The notes: a model not told the origin generated them from the letters alone. A stretch of DNA of 64,000 bases from Streptomyces zingiberis (GCF_012034935.1 NZ_JAATEN010000001.1:1-64000), one strand, 5' to 3'; positions 1 to 9,437 are shown, counted from the first letter of the stretch. Made by a program: numbers and translations.

Positions 1-367
1 GCCGCGCCGAGGCCGGGCCGGCCGCGGACCGGGCCGGCGCGACCGGGGAACCGGGGGAACCGGCGGAACCGGCGGAACCGGCGTCGGGGGAGCCGAGGGA
101 TGCCGGAGCGATGCGCCCGGCCGGAGGCGTGGCAGACGAACGGCCGGCGGCGGCGGACGGCGGGACCGAGGGAGCGGAGGGAGCAGGGGGAGCGGAGGGG
201 ACCACGGGGGCGGGCGGCGCCAGGAGGGCGGCCACCGCATGGGGGGAGGCGTAGGCGGCGGGGGCGGCGGGGGCGGCCGCGTCGGGCCGGCCGAGGTCGG
301 CGAGGAGGTCGTGGAGCGTGCGGCGTACCGCCAGGCGTATCGCCGCGACCGCTGGATGGGGACCCAT
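1..367 (-). CDS. tilS: tRNA(Ile)-lysidine synthase, N-terminal part, cut by window edge
   Basis: TilS modifies cytidine 34 of the AUA-reading tRNA-Ile to lysidine in the cytoplasm. About 122 codons are visible, read leftward from an ATG at 367 preceded by a purine-rich ribosome-binding site (GGAAGGG). The first 30 or so residues (MGPHPAVAAIRLAVRRTLHD) match the N-terminal helix I know from Streptomyces TilS. About 85 residues of Ala/Pro/Ser/Gly-rich sequence follow, encoded partly by 9-bp repeats, and the reading frame stays open to the edge. The PP-loop motif SGGxDS should follow but lies outside the window, so the identification rests on the N-terminus and on gene order (dacB, metalloprotease, tilS). 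The low-complexity stretch before the catalytic domain is unusual. Confidence 0.7.
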   Translation of the reverse strand, partial: MGPHPAVAAIRLAVRRTLHDLLADLGRPDAAAPAAPAAYASPHAVAALLAPPAPVVPSAPPAPSAPSVPPSAAAGRSSATPPAGRIAPASLGSPDAGSAGSAGSPGSPVAPARSAAGPASAR

Positions 368-854
368 GTCGGTTCCCTTCCTGTCAGGGGGGAGGTCTCG
401 GGGGGCGTGCGCGCCGGGGCGGCGGGAGGCCGGCCCGCCGGAGCCCGGCTTTCGTCACACTGTGTAGGTAGATGGTGACAGAAGCGGGCCGTTACCCGAG
501 CATCGCACGCCTGACGGTTCCTCACGGTCCCTCGGACGGGTGATGTGCGGGACTGTCATTCGGTCACTCCGGTCCGTTCGTCCCCTCGCCCGGATCCTCC
601 GGTCACTCCGGTCACCGTCCGCCGCGCGGCTCCCGGGAGCCGCCACCGGCCCCGGCCGCGCGGCCTTCCCCGTCCGGCCCGGGACTCTCCGTCCGCCCCG
701 GGACCGGGCCGCTCCGGCCGGCCCGCCCTCCCCGGGGCCGGTGGGGACGTTCTTCTCGGCATGTACCGGCCGTCTCCGGTGATCCCCGGCCTTCTCCGGC
801 TTCTCCCGCCATCCGTGGCGTTCCCCAGGATTCCGCGGTCACTCCCAGGCTTCC
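368..854. other. Intergenic region upstream of tilS, no gene seen
   Basis: No convincing gene lies in these 487 bp. The sequence contains short direct repeats of the type GGTCACTCCGGTC between about 562 and 625 and several CCGG-rich potential hairpins just downstream of the metalloprotease stop. It presumably holds the end of the metalloprotease transcript and a promoter for tilS, but I could not identify a clear -35/-10 pair. Confidence 0.4.
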
Positions 855-2021
855 TCAGGCCTCCTTGCGGTGCACCCGGGCCACCCACTCGGCCGGGGCC
901 GAGATCTCCGCCTTGGTCGGCAGGGTGTTGGGCGAGGTCCAGACCCGGTTGAAGCCGTCCATGCCGACCTCGTCCACCACCGCCCGGACGAACCGCTCGC
1001 CGTCCCGGTACTGGCGGAGCTTGGCGTCGAGTCCCAGCACCTTGCGCAGGGCCTGGTCGAGCCGGCTCGCGCCGCTGGCCCGGCGGCGCTGGAACTTCTC
1101 GCGGATCTCCGCGACGGAGGGCACCACCTGAGGCCCCACCCCGTCCATGACGTAGTCGGCGTGGCCTTCGAGCAGGGACATCACGGCGGTGAGCCGGCCG
1201 AGGACCTCCCGCTGGCCGGGGGTCTGCACCAGCTCGGCGAAGCTGCGGCCGCCGTCCGCCTCGGCGCCCTCCGCCCGGTCCGCCCCGCCCGCCCCGTTCT
1301 CCTGACGTCCGCCGACGAAGCTCTGCGCGGCCTCGCGGAGACGTTCGAGGAGGGTGCCGGGGTCGATGTCGGTCTCGGCGAGGAAGGCGTGGATCTCGCC
1401 CTCGATGTGGTCCCGCAGCCAGGGGACGGCGGTGAACTGCGTGCGGTGGGTCTCCTCGTGGAGGCAGACCCAGAGCCGGAAGTCGTGCGGATCGACGTCG
1501 AGTTCCCGCTCGACGTGGACGATGTTGGGCGCGACGAGGAGCAGCCGCCCACCGTTCGCGCCCCCGGGCAGGTCCCGCCCCACCGGGGCGAACGTCTCGT
1601 ACTGGCCGAGGACCCGGGAGGCGAGGAAGGAGAGGAGCATCCCCACCTCGACCCCGGTCACCTTGGAGCCGACGGCGCCGAGGACCGCGCCGCCGGGGCG
1701 GTCGGCGCGCCGCTCCCCCACCTTCTCCAGCAGCGGCCGCAGCAGCGCGCGGAAGCCGGCGACGTTGGCGCGGATCCAGCCCGCCCGGTCGACCACCAGC
1801 ACCGGGCCGGCGTCGGGGGCCGGCTCGCCGTCCGCGGACGGGGCCGCCATCCGGGTGAACGAGCGCACATGGGCCTCGGACGCCTCCGCGTGCCGGCGCA
1901 GTTCGGCCACGACGGCGCGGGCCTCGTCCCGGCTCACCTCGGGGCCCGGCCGCACCAGCCGGGTCGCGGTCGCCGCCGCGAGATTCCAGTCGACCATCGG
2001 GGCACCGCCGAAACTCGTCAT
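855..2021 (-). CDS. Zinc-dependent metalloprotease (coenzyme F420 biosynthesis-associated family)
   Basis: This is a 388-residue actinobacterial protein with a zinc-protease signature HEETH at residues 188-192 (HExxH), set in the context LHEETHRTQF. No signal peptide is visible, so it is probably cytoplasmic. The physiological substrate is not known to me; the family is annotated as zinc-dependent metalloprotease or coenzyme F420 biosynthesis-associated protein. It lies 72 bp downstream of dacB and upstream of tilS on the same strand, the order seen in other Streptomyces chromosomes, so the three may be co-transcribed. A Gly/Ala/Asp-rich insertion of about 25 residues lies around position 240-265. 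The ATG at 2021 is the first in frame; an internal ATG eight codons later (MVDWN) is a plausible alternative. Confidence 0.85.
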   Translation of the reverse strand: MTSFGGAPMVDWNLAAATATRLVRPGPEVSRDEARAVVAELRRHAEASEAHVRSFTRMAAPSADGEPAPDAGPVLVVDRAGWIRANVAGFRALLRPLLEKVGERRADRPGGAVLGAVGSKVTGVEVGMLLSFLASRVLGQYETFAPVGRDLPGGANGGRLLLVAPNIVHVERELDVDPHDFRLWVCLHEETHRTQFTAVPWLRDHIEGEIHAFLAETDIDPGTLLERLREAAQSFVGGRQENGAGGADRAEGAEADGGRSFAELVQTPGQREVLGRLTAVMSLLEGHADYVMDGVGPQVVPSVAEIREKFQRRRASGASRLDQALRKVLGLDAKLRQYRDGERFVRAVVDEVGMDGFNRVWTSPNTLPTKAEISAPAEWVARVHRKEA

Positions 2022-2093
2022 GACTTCACCGTACGTGGCCCGCGCGGTGAGCGGGAGGCGCGGCGGGCGCGGGGTGCGCGGGCGCGGGACCGC

Positions 2094-3740
2094 TCAGCGG
2101 CAGCCGCAGTTGGCGAGCGCGGAGGCCAGCCGGTCCAGGGCCGTCTGGGCGCCGTGCGGGTCGGTGGAGCCGTTGGTGACGAAGGCGAAGGAGAGCAGGC
2201 GCCCGTCGGCGTCGACGACCGTGCCGGCGAGGGTGTTGACGCCGGTGAGCGTGCCGGTCTTGGCCCGGACCATGCCGGTGCCCGCCGAGGCGTCCGTGTA
2301 CCGGCCGCGGAGGGTGCCGCTGAACCCGGCCACCGGCAGCCCGGTGAGGACGGGGCGCAGCTCCGGCCGGGCGGGGTCGGCCGAGCGCACCAGCAACTGT
2401 GCGAGCAGGGCGGCCGTGAGCCGGTCGTCCCGGTCGAGGCCGCTCCCGTCGGCGAAGCGCGCCCCGCGCAGCGGCAGGTCCAGTCCGGCGAGGCGGTCCC
2501 GGACGGCCCGGCCCGCGCCGGAGAAGCTCGCGGGGACGCCGGCGGCGACCGCGGTCTCCCGCGCCAGCGCCTCGGCGATGTCGTTGTCGCTGTTGGTGAG
2601 GGCGCGTTCGACCAGGGCGGCGACGGGCATGGAGCGCACGGCCGCCAGCCGCTCCGCGCCGGCACCGGCCGTGGCCTGCCGCGGCTTGCCGCTCACCGTG
2701 ATCCCGCGCTCCCGGAGCAGCCCGGCGAAGGTCCCGGCCGCGTCGCGGGCCGGGTCCGCCGAGCGCGGCGCGGGGCCGCGGACGCTGTCGTCCAGCCGGC
2801 CCATGTCCGTGCTGAGCGGGACGACGGGGGCGATGTTCTCGTTGACGCCGATGGAGTGGCGGGCCTTGCCGGACCAGCGCGAGGTGTCGTAGGCCAGCCG
2901 GACCGCGCGGGTGTCCTTCTCCTTCAGTGCCCGGGCGGTACGGTCGGCGAGGTCGCGGAGGCTCGCCGGGTTGCCGGGGCCGCGCGCGGCGCGGGCGGTG
3001 AGGGTCGGGTCGCCACCGCCGACCAGCACGATCGTCCCGTCGCCGGCCGCCGCGCGCTTCCGGGCGGCGCTCTTGCCGTCCTCCCCTGCGTCCTTCCCGC
3101 CGGCCTCCTCCGTGCCGTCACCGCCCTTGCCGTCACCGCCCTTGCCGTCGCCCTCGCCACCACCGCCGGTGACGACCTCGGTGGTGAGCCGGTGGTCCGG
3201 GCCGAGCGCGCTCAGCGCCGCCACGGCCGTGGCGATCTTGATGGTGGAGGCGGGCACGACCGGCGCGTTCCGCCGGGTGCCGTGGACGATCCGGCCGGTG
3301 AGGGCGTCGGCCACCGCGACGCTGCTCCGCGAGCCCAGCGCCGGATCGTCCAGCAGCGGGGTCAGGGCGTCGCCGAGGCCGGTGGCGGTGGGCGGCGGCG
3401 CCGAGCCCGCGGTGGCGTCGAGCGCCGCGAGCACCGCCGTGGCCTGCGGCGCCACTCCCCCGCCGGGCTGCCCGGGCAGCCCGCCGCCGTGACGCTCACC
3501 ACCCCCGCGCTCCCCGTGGGCCGCGCGCGCCCGCTCGGCCGTACGCTGTCCGGAGTCCCACGGTCCCGCCGCGGTCACCGCCCCGGCGGTGAGGGCCAGT
3601 CCGAGCACGGCGGACACCGCCGCCAGTTGCCACGCCGGCAGGTCCCACCATCCCCCGGCGGGCCGCCTGGAACGCCACCATCCGGTCTCGGGCACCCCGG
3701 ACCAGCCCCTTTCGCACCCTCGGCCCCGCATACGAGACAC
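2094..3740 (-). CDS. dacB: D-alanyl-D-alanine carboxypeptidase/endopeptidase (PBP4/DacB type, S13)
   Basis: This is a low-molecular-weight penicillin-binding protein that trims or cleaves peptidoglycan peptides outside the membrane. All three active-site motifs are present: STIK (Ser165, Lys168), SDN in the context [11 protein letters not shown], and KTG in [10 protein letters not shown] single membrane-spanning segment at about residues 37-60 follows a basic, Trp-rich N-terminus and acts as signal anchor. An insertion of about 40 Gly/Lys/Asp/Glu residues after position 191 interrupts the loop between STIK and SDN; its DNA is repetitive. The protein ends in NCGCR. The assigned start is GTG at 3740; an ATG at 3731 is equally possible because neither has a good ribosome-binding site. 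It is divergent from ppa with about 41 bp between the starts. Confidence 0.9.
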   Translation of the reverse strand: MSRMRGRGCERGWSGVPETGWWRSRRPAGGWWDLPAWQLAAVSAVLGLALTAGAVTAAGPWDSGQRTAERARAAHGERGGGERHGGGLPGQPGGGVAPQATAVLAALDATAGSAPPPTATGLGDALTPLLDDPALGSRSSVAVADALTGRIVHGTRRNAPVVPASTIKIATAVAALSALGPDHRLTTEVVTGGGGEGDGKGGDGKGGDGTEEAGGKDAGEDGKSAARKRAAAGDGTIVLVGGGDPTLTARAARGPGNPASLRDLADRTARALKEKDTRAVRLAYDTSRWSGKARHSIGVNENIAPVVPLSTDMGRLDDSVRGPAPRSADPARDAAGTFAGLLRERGITVSGKPRQATAGAGAERLAAVRSMPVAALVERALTNSDNDIAEALARETAVAAGVPASFSGAGRAVRDRLAGLDLPLRGARFADGSGLDRDDRLTAALLAQLLVRSADPARPELRPVLTGLPVAGFSGTLRGRYTDASAGTGMVRAKTGTLTGVNTLAGTVVDADGRLLSFAFVTNGSTDPHGAQTALDRLASALANCGCR

Positions 3741-3781
3741 TTGACCATCAGAATTATGGCCTGATCATGGAGGAGCCACCC

Positions 3782-4276
3782 GTGGAGTTCGACGTCACCA
3801 TCGAGATCCCGAAGGGGTCGCGCAACAAGTACGAGGTGGACCACGAGACGGGCCGCATCCGGCTGGACCGCCGGCTCTTCACCTCGACCAGCTACCCTGC
3901 CGACTACGGGTTCGTCGAGAACACCCTCGGCGAGGACGGCGACCCGCTCGACGCCCTGGTGATCCTCGACGAGCCGACCTTCCCGGGCTGCCTGATCAAG
4001 TGCCGGGCCATCGGCATGTTCCGGATGACGGACGAGGCCGGCGGCGACGACAAGCTGCTGTGCGTCCCGGCCTCCGACCCCCGGGTCGAGCACCTCCGTG
4101 ACATCCACCACGTCTCGGAGTTCGACCGGCTGGAGATCCAGCACTTCTTCGAGGTCTACAAGGACCTGGAGCCCGGCAAGTCCGTGGAGGGCGCCAGCTG
4201 GGTGGGCAGGGCCGAGGCGGAGGCGGAGGTCGAGGCCTCCGTCAAGCGGCTGGAAGCCGCCGGCGGGTCCCACTGA
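3782..4276 (+). CDS. ppa: Inorganic pyrophosphatase (family I)
   Basis: This 164-residue cytoplasmic enzyme hydrolyses pyrophosphate to phosphate and pulls biosynthetic reactions forward. The family I signature DGDPLD is at residues 52-57, in an Mg-binding context typical of bacterial PPases, and the protein is nearly full length for the family. I placed the start at GTG 3782, giving the family's usual N-terminus (V)[11 protein letters not shown]. The ATG 15 bp upstream lies in ATGGAGGAGCC, which is itself the ribosome-binding site for the GTG. A TTGACC hexamer near 3741 may be the -35 element and overlaps the 5' end of the divergent dacB. A strong hairpin follows about 70 bp after the stop. 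Confidence 0.95.
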   Translation: MEFDVTIEIPKGSRNKYEVDHETGRIRLDRRLFTSTSYPADYGFVENTLGEDGDPLDALVILDEPTFPGCLIKCRAIGMFRMTDEAGGDDKLLCVPASDPRVEHLRDIHHVSEFDRLEIQHFFEVYKDLEPGKSVEGASWVGRAEAEAEVEASVKRLEAAGGSH

Positions 4277-4345
4277 CGGACCGTCCCACCGGGCCGGGGT
4301 GACCCGGCCGCGGGCCGCCGCCGCGGCCCGCGCCGACCGCAGGAC

Positions 4346-4378
4346 CGGGCGGCGCACCTCCACCGGGTGCGCCGCCCG
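4346..4378 (+). terminator. Putative terminator after ppa
   Basis: A perfect 13-bp stem (CGGGCGGCGCACC paired with its complement) encloses a 7-nt loop, 70 bp after the ppa stop. There is no T-run, as is common for Streptomyces terminators. Confidence 0.65.
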
Positions 4379-4734
4379 AGGTCTGCCCGCCCTGGCGCGC
4401 CGTCACATGAGTTGCGGGCGGGGTGGGAACGCATCTGTGGGGCACCCGGGGACGGCGGTGCGCCGGAACGGCCCCCGAACGGGGTCGTCCGGTCCGCGGC
4501 CCCGCGGGTGCTCCGAGGGGCGCCCGGACCACGGCGGGTCCACCGCAGAACCCTCCCGGGAAACCGGTGGACGTACGGCAGGAACAAGCAGAAGCACGGC
4601 AGAAGCACCACGGAACCACCGGCCCGCGGGTCCCCCCGCGGACCCACTGATCAGACAACCCCAGACGCAGTAACCCACGGACCCGCAGACCTCTGGACGC
4701 CCCACGAGAGTCCCGGGAGGAGGAACGGAACACC
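4379..4734 (+). other. Leader and promoter region of the ThrE-like gene
   Basis: These 356 bp hold no recognisable gene. The region is relatively A-rich just before the exporter gene and ends in a strong Shine-Dalgarno sequence (GGGAGGAGG) about 10 bp before the ATG at 4735. I found no clear promoter hexamers. Confidence 0.4.
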
Positions 4735-6540
4735 ATGGTGGCGGACCCCCAGCGGGGCGGCGCCGTGTCGGAGCGCGTGCTCGACCGGCCCGACCGAACC
4801 GACCGAACCGACCGAACAGACCCGGCTGACCAGGCCGACCGGGCCGAGCCGTCCGGCCGTACCGACCGCGGCACGGACCGCGCCGGCCTCGGCACCGACC
4901 GCGCCGACCGCAAGCCCCCGTCCGACGAGGCCCACAGCGCCTTCACCCCACCGCTCGGCCTGCCCCTGCCCCCGACGCCCGAGGAGGAGCACCCGACCTC
5001 GGAGTTCGCGCTGCCCGACGGGCTGGCGACGGCGGATCCGGCGGCCGAGCCGGAGGGCTCCGCCTTCACGGCGCCCGGCGGGCGGGGCGGCGGCTCCGGC
5101 TTCCCGGCCTTCACGCCCCCGCACGGCATCCCCGCCGTCCGGCTCTCCAAGGAGCAGCCCTGGCAGGACCGGATGCGGACGATGCTGCGGATGCCGGTCG
5201 GCGACCGCCCGCTGCCGGAGCGCGCCGAGCGCCACGAGGACGAGTCGGGCCCCGCCGTGCCTCGCGTGCTGGACATCTCGCTGCGGATCGGCGAGCTGCT
5301 GCTCGCCGGTGGCGAGGGCGCCGAGGACGTCGAGGCCGCGATGTTCGGTGTGGCCCACGCCTACGGGCTGGACCGCTGCGAGCCGACCGTCACCTTCACC
5401 CTGCTCTCCGTCACCTACCAGCCCTCGCTGGTGGACGACCCGGTGACGGCCAGCCGGACGGTGCGCCGCCGCGGCACGGACTACACCCGGCTGTCGGCCG
5501 TCTTCCGGCTGGTGGACGACATCACCTCGGACGACGTGGACATCACGCTGGAGGAGGCGTACCGCCGGCTGGCCGACATACGCCGGAACCGGCACCCCTA
5601 CCCGGGCTGGGCCCTGACGATGGCCGGCGGGCTGCTCTCCGGCTCGGCGAGCATCCTCGTCGGCGGCGGCTGGCTGGTGTTCATCGCCGCGGCCGTCGGC
5701 GCGATGCTCGGCGACCGGCTGGCGTGGCTGGCCTCCGGGCGCGGACTGCCGGAGTTCTACCAGTTCGTGGTGGCGGCCATGCCGCCGGCGGCGATCGCGG
5801 TGACGCTCGTCCTGTCGCACGCCGAGGTGAAACCGTCAGCGGTGATCACCGGTGGGCTCTTCGCGCTGATCCCGGGACGGGCGCTGGTGGCGGGGGTGCA
5901 GGACGGCCTGACCGGCTACTACATCACCGCCTCCGCCCGGCTGCTGGAGGTCGCCTACCTGGTGGTCGGCATCGTCACCGGGGTGCTGCTGGTGCTCGTG
6001 GTCGGGGTGGAGCTGGGCGCCAACCTCTCCCCGGACGAGGGGCTGGGCAGCATCCAGCGCCCGGTGACCCAGACCGTCGCGGCGATGCTGCTGGCGCTGG
6101 CCTTCTGCATCATGCTCCAGCAGGAACGTTCCACCGTGCTGGCGGCCACCGTCAACGGCGGTGTCGCCTGGGTGGTCTACGGGGCGCTGCACGACGTCGG
6201 GAACATCTCCCCGGTGGCGGCGACGGCGGCCGCGGCCGGGCTCGTCGGCCTCTTCGGCCAGCTCCTCTCCCGGTACCGCTACGCCTCGGCGCTGCCCTAC
6301 GTCACCGCGTCGATCGGTCCGCTGCTGCCCGGTAGCGCGACCTACTTCGGTCTGCTGGGCATCGCGCAGGGCGACCTGAGCGCGGGCCTGGCCTCGCTGA
6401 CCAAGGCCGCCACCCTGGCGCTCGCCATCGCCATCGGCGTGAACCTCGGAGGGGAGCTGGCGCGGCTCTTCCTCAAGGTGCCGGGGGCGGAGACGGGCGG
6501 CGGCGAACGCCGCGCGGCCAAGCGGACCCGCGGCTTCTGA
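4735..6540 (+). CDS. Threonine/serine exporter family protein (ThrE type)
   Basis: This is a 601-residue integral membrane protein. Residues from about 180 to 300 resemble the soluble N-terminal part of the ThrE/DUF1212 family (LDISLRIGELLLAGGEGAEDVE), and about ten hydrophobic segments follow between residues 290 and 580, matching the two membrane halves of ThrE exporters. By family knowledge it would export threonine, serine or small peptides; substrate is not shown here. The first 175 residues are predicted disordered and hydrophilic, beginning with a tract of DRT repeats encoded by 9-bp units GACCGAACC. The gene follows ppa as in other Streptomyces and has a strong ribosome-binding site. 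It converges on the DedA gene. Confidence 0.85.
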   Translation: MVADPQRGGAVSERVLDRPDRTDRTDRTDPADQADRAEPSGRTDRGTDRAGLGTDRADRKPPSDEAHSAFTPPLGLPLPPTPEEEHPTSEFALPDGLATADPAAEPEGSAFTAPGGRGGGSGFPAFTPPHGIPAVRLSKEQPWQDRMRTMLRMPVGDRPLPERAERHEDESGPAVPRVLDISLRIGELLLAGGEGAEDVEAAMFGVAHAYGLDRCEPTVTFTLLSVTYQPSLVDDPVTASRTVRRRGTDYTRLSAVFRLVDDITSDDVDITLEEAYRRLADIRRNRHPYPGWALTMAGGLLSGSASILVGGGWLVFIAAAVGAMLGDRLAWLASGRGLPEFYQFVVAAMPPAAIAVTLVLSHAEVKPSAVITGGLFALIPGRALVAGVQDGLTGYYITASARLLEVAYLVVGIVTGVLLVLVVGVELGANLSPDEGLGSIQRPVTQTVAAMLLALAFCIMLQQERSTVLAATVNGGVAWVVYGALHDVGNISPVAATAAAAGLVGLFGQLLSRYRYASALPYVTASIGPLLPGSATYFGLLGIAQGDLSAGLASLTKAATLALAIAIGVNLGGELARLFLKVPGAETGGGERRAAKRTRGF

Positions 6541-6769
6541 CGCGGGGCCGCGGCGGGACGGCGAAGGCAGGTCGGCCGCGGCGGGACGCTGCGACGGGCC
6601 GGCGGGGCCCCGCCCCGGCGACGGCCGGCACGCGCGCCGGCGCCCGGCGCGGGGAACAGGGACGCTCCAGCGGCTGCCGGGCCGGGGGCCGGCGGCGCGC
6701 GGAGAACGCGGGCGCGCAGGGACGCGAAGGCGCCGGGAACACGAAGGCGGGCACGGAGGCGGGAAACAC

Positions 6770-6814
6770 GAAGGCGCGGAGGCCAGGTCTCGCCGGACCG
6801 GTCTCCGCGCCTTC
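6770..6814. terminator. Putative bidirectional terminator between thrE-like and dedA-like genes
   Basis: Perfect 12-bp arms (GAAGGCGCGGAG and CTCCGCGCCTTC) enclose 21 nt that can pair further (GGTC with GACC). The position between two convergent genes supports termination of both transcripts. Confidence 0.65.
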
Positions 6815-6869
6815 TCAGCATCTCCTGGACGTCCCGGTCTCCCGGGATTCCCCTTCCCCGTCCGCCGTG

Positions 6870-6905
6870 CTCCGCGGACTCCGCAGACTCCGCAGACTCC
6901 GCAGT
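6870..6905. repeat. 9-bp tandem repeat, four copies
   Basis: Four copies of CTCCGCAGA (first and last imperfect) lie in the intergenic DNA after the dedA stop. They are one of several 9-bp tandem repeats in this window. Confidence 0.8.
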
Positions 6906-6978
6906 GACGGGGGTCCCGCGCCTGTCCCTCCCCCGGGCCGGGCGCGGGATCGCCGTCCCGTCGTCCGCTTCTCCGGCC

Positions 6979-8460
6979 CTACTGCCCGTAGGGGCCCTGG
7001 GCATCGTACGGGCCGGGCCGGGCGGGGTTCCGCTCCCCGCCCCGGGGCTGCTGCTCCGGCTGGGGACCGCCGTACGGCTGCTCCTGGGGCCGGGGACCGC
7101 CGTACGGCTGGGGCTGCGGCCGGCCGTACGCGCCCTCCTGGCCCTCCTGCCCCGGGTAGGGCTGCTGCCCCTGGCCGTAGCCGCCCTGGCCCTGGGCGTA
7201 CCCGTTCGGGCCGTATCCGCCCTGCGGGTGACCGCTCCCGGCGAATCCGTCCTGCGCGTAGCCGTTCTGGCCGTAACCGTTCTGGCCGTAGCCGCCCTGC
7301 GGCTGACCCTGCCGGCCGTCGCCGCCGTACGGCGCGCCCTGCGCCCCTTGGGGCTGTCCGCCGTAGGGCGGCTGCCCCTGGCCGTACCCCTGCGCGCCGT
7401 ACCCCTGGCCGCCGTACCCCTGCGCGCCGTATCCCTGGCCGCCGTACCCCTGCTGCGCCTGGCCCTGGCCCGGGCCGTAGGGGCCGGGCTCGCCGTACGG
7501 GCCCGGGGCGCCGTACGGCTGGTCCGGACGCGCGGGGTCCCCGTACGGGGGCTGCTGGGGGCCGTGCCCGTGGCCGCCGTTCCCGGCCGCGCCGTTCCGC
7601 CCGTCGTACGGGGAGGGCGCACCGGCACCGTTCCGCGATCCGGGCCCGGCGTACTGCTGCGGATGCGGCTGGGCCTGAGGCTGGGCCTGGTCCTGAGGCT
7701 GGGCGGAGAAGGTGAGGGTGGGGGCGTCCTGCCCCGGCGCTCCGGCACCGTTCCGCTCGTGGTTCCCCTCCGGGTTCCCGCCGCGCTCCCCGGCGTCCGG
7801 CCCGGCGGGGCCGTCCGTCTCCCCGGCGGCCTCGGCCCGGCGCTTCTCCCGGCGGGCCTTGAGCACCTCGATGACGATCGGCAGCACCGAGAGGAAGACG
7901 ATCAGGAGCAGCACCTTCTCGATGTGCTGCTGGACGAGGGCGATCTGGCCGAGGAAGTAGCCGAGGATCGTCACCCCGGCGCCCCAGAGCACGCCACCCA
8001 CGATGTTGAAGGTGACGAAGAGGCGGTAGTTCATGCGGCTGACGCCGGCGATGATCGGGGTGAACGTCCGCACGATGGGCACGAAGCGGGCCAGCACCAG
8101 CGACTTGGGCCCGTGCTTCTCGAAGAACTCGTGCGCCTTCTCCACGTTCTCCTGTTTGAACAGGCGCGAGTCGGGGCGCTTGAAGAGGGCCGGGCCCACC
8201 TTGCGCCCGAAGAGGTAGCCGACCTGGTCGCCCGCGATCGCCGAGAGCACGATGAGTGTGCAGACCAGCCAGAGCGGGTAGGCCAGGACATCGGTGGCCA
8301 CCAGCAGACCGGTGGTGAACAGCAGGGAGTCACCGGGCAGGAAGAAGCCGATGAGCAGGCCGGACTCGGCGAAGACGATGGCGAGGACGCCGATCAGGCC
8401 GAAGGTCTGGATCAGATAGTCCGGGTCGAGCCAACTGGGGCCCAGCGCGATGGTGGTCAC
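6979..8460 (-). CDS. DedA/SNARE-associated family membrane protein with long Gly/Tyr/Gln-rich tail
   Basis: Residues 1-205 form a DedA-family membrane protein: hydrophobic segments at about 15-40, 50-80, 145-172 and 183-202, the FLPGDSLL motif at 40-47 and the conserved ARFVPIVRTFTPIIAGVSRM segment. DedA proteins are thought to work in undecaprenyl phosphate or lipid flipping and proton-motive-force homeostasis. Residues from about 212 to 493 form a cytoplasmic-type low-complexity tail of Gln, Gly, Pro and Tyr, with YGGQGYGAQGY repeats and no hydrophobic segment. Tail and membrane domain are in one uninterrupted frame. Start is GTG 8460 (VTTIALGPSWLD); the longer upstream frame has no family similarity. 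Confidence is high for the membrane domain; the role of the tail is unknown. Confidence 0.88.
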   Translation of the reverse strand: MTTIALGPSWLDPDYLIQTFGLIGVLAIVFAESGLLIGFFLPGDSLLFTTGLLVATDVLAYPLWLVCTLIVLSAIAGDQVGYLFGRKVGPALFKRPDSRLFKQENVEKAHEFFEKHGPKSLVLARFVPIVRTFTPIIAGVSRMNYRLFVTFNIVGGVLWGAGVTILGYFLGQIALVQQHIEKVLLLIVFLSVLPIVIEVLKARREKRRAEAAGETDGPAGPDAGERGGNPEGNHERNGAGAPGQDAPTLTFSAQPQDQAQPQAQPHPQQYAGPGSRNGAGAPSPYDGRNGAAGNGGHGHGPQQPPYGDPARPDQPYGAPGPYGEPGPYGPGQGQAQQGYGGQGYGAQGYGGQGYGAQGYGQGQPPYGGQPQGAQGAPYGGDGRQGQPQGGYGQNGYGQNGYAQDGFAGSGHPQGGYGPNGYAQGQGGYGQGQQPYPGQEGQEGAYGRPQPQPYGGPRPQEQPYGGPQPEQQPRGGERNPARPGPYDAQGPYGQ

Positions 8461-8778
8461 GGAAGCGGAGACTCCTGGATCGGCGGCGCAGGCTCGATGA
8501 TGCCCGGGCGCGGGGGGAGGGGTCGGCTGATGAGCCCTTCCCAAGTTACCAACGCCCGTTCGAGGGGGGCGGTTCCGGATCCTCCCGTTCGCCCGCACGG
8601 CCACGGGAGGGCACCCGCACGGGGGTAGGCGCGCGCCGGTGAGCAGGGGCGACGAGTAGCGCCCCCGTCCCCGGGCACTCGAAGTGATGCTGCCCACCCC
8701 GGGACGGACGCGGGACCGGGCCCCCGGCCCGCTCACCACCCGTTCCGGGCCCATCCGCGGAACGAATGGAGCAACCTC
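8461..8778. other. Divergent promoter region, dedA-like and wrbA-like
   Basis: These 318 bp separate divergent genes and must contain both promoters. I saw no gene, no strong palindrome and no clear -35/-10 pair. Confidence 0.4.
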
Positions 8779-9420
8779 ATGGCCCCTGCGAGCGAGACCG
8801 TCCGGCTGGCCGTCATCTACTACTCCTCCACGGGGACCAACGCCGCCGTGGCCAAGGAGATCGCGGACGCCGGCGAGCGGGCCGGAGCCGAGGTCCGGCT
8901 CCGCCGGGTGGCGGAACTCGCGCCCCCGGAGGCCGTGTCCGCCAACCCCGCCTGGGCGGCGAACGCCGAGGCCACGGCGGACATCCCCGAGGCGTCCCCG
9001 GACGACATGCTCTGGGCCGACGCCGTGGTCTTCGGGACGCCCACCCGCTACGGCAATGTGTCCTCGCAGCTCAAGCAGTTCATCGACACCCTCGGCGGGC
9101 TGTGGGCCGAGGGCCGGCTCGCGGACAAGGTCTACAGCGGTTTCACCTCGTCCGCCACCGCCCACGGCGGGCAGGAGACCACGCTGCTGGCGCTCTACAC
9201 GACCATCCACCACTTCGGCGGCATCGTCGTGTCCCCCGGTTACACCGACCCGTCGAAGTTCGGTGACGGCAACCCGTACGGCACCTCGCACGTGGACGCC
9301 CAGGGGGAGAAGCCGGTGGACGAGACGACCCTGGGCGCGGCCCGGATCCAGTCCGAGCGGGTGGTCCGGTTCGCCCGCGCGATCAAGACGGGCCTGGCGG
9401 CGGAGCGGCCCGCCGGCTGA
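8779..9420 (+). CDS. NAD(P)H:quinone oxidoreductase, WrbA-type flavodoxin fold
   Basis: This is a 213-residue cytoplasmic FMN protein. The N-terminal phosphate-binding strand-loop VIYYSSTGTN (about residues 12-21) and the motif GTPTRYGNVSSQLKQFID (about 88-105) are typical of WrbA quinone reductases, as are the HGGQETTLLAL and HFGG segments. WrbA reduces quinones by two electrons to limit oxidative stress. Length and motif spacing fit the family. It is followed by a 16-bp-stem hairpin and a convergent PadR gene. A GGAGC sequence lies about 10 bp before the ATG. No regulator is directly upstream, so control is unclear. Confidence 0.9.
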   Translation: MAPASETVRLAVIYYSSTGTNAAVAKEIADAGERAGAEVRLRRVAELAPPEAVSANPAWAANAEATADIPEASPDDMLWADAVVFGTPTRYGNVSSQLKQFIDTLGGLWAEGRLADKVYSGFTSSATAHGGQETTLLALYTTIHHFGGIVVSPGYTDPSKFGDGNPYGTSHVDAQGEKPVDETTLGAARIQSERVVRFARAIKTGLAAERPAG

Positions 9421-9437
9421 GCGGTCCGCCCACCGGG

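Larger units (their letters stand above)
6541..6978. other. Intergenic region between convergent genes, no gene seen
   Basis: These 438 bp separate the converging ThrE-like and DedA genes. They contain a 12-bp-stem hairpin (6770-6814) and a short 9-bp tandem repeat (6870-6905), both listed separately, plus loosely repeated GAAGGCG motifs. No protein-coding signal is convincing. Confidence 0.5.

Noticed and set aside
870..3764. 964-residue plus-strand open frame across metalloprotease and dacB
   Set aside because: It is antisense to two genes with intact catalytic motifs, begins with no ribosome-binding site and has the Arg/Gly/Ala composition of GC-rich shadow frames.
3767..3781. ATG at 3767 as start of ppa
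   Set aside because: The ATGGAGGAG is the ribosome-binding site for GTG 3782, which gives the family's normal N-terminus.
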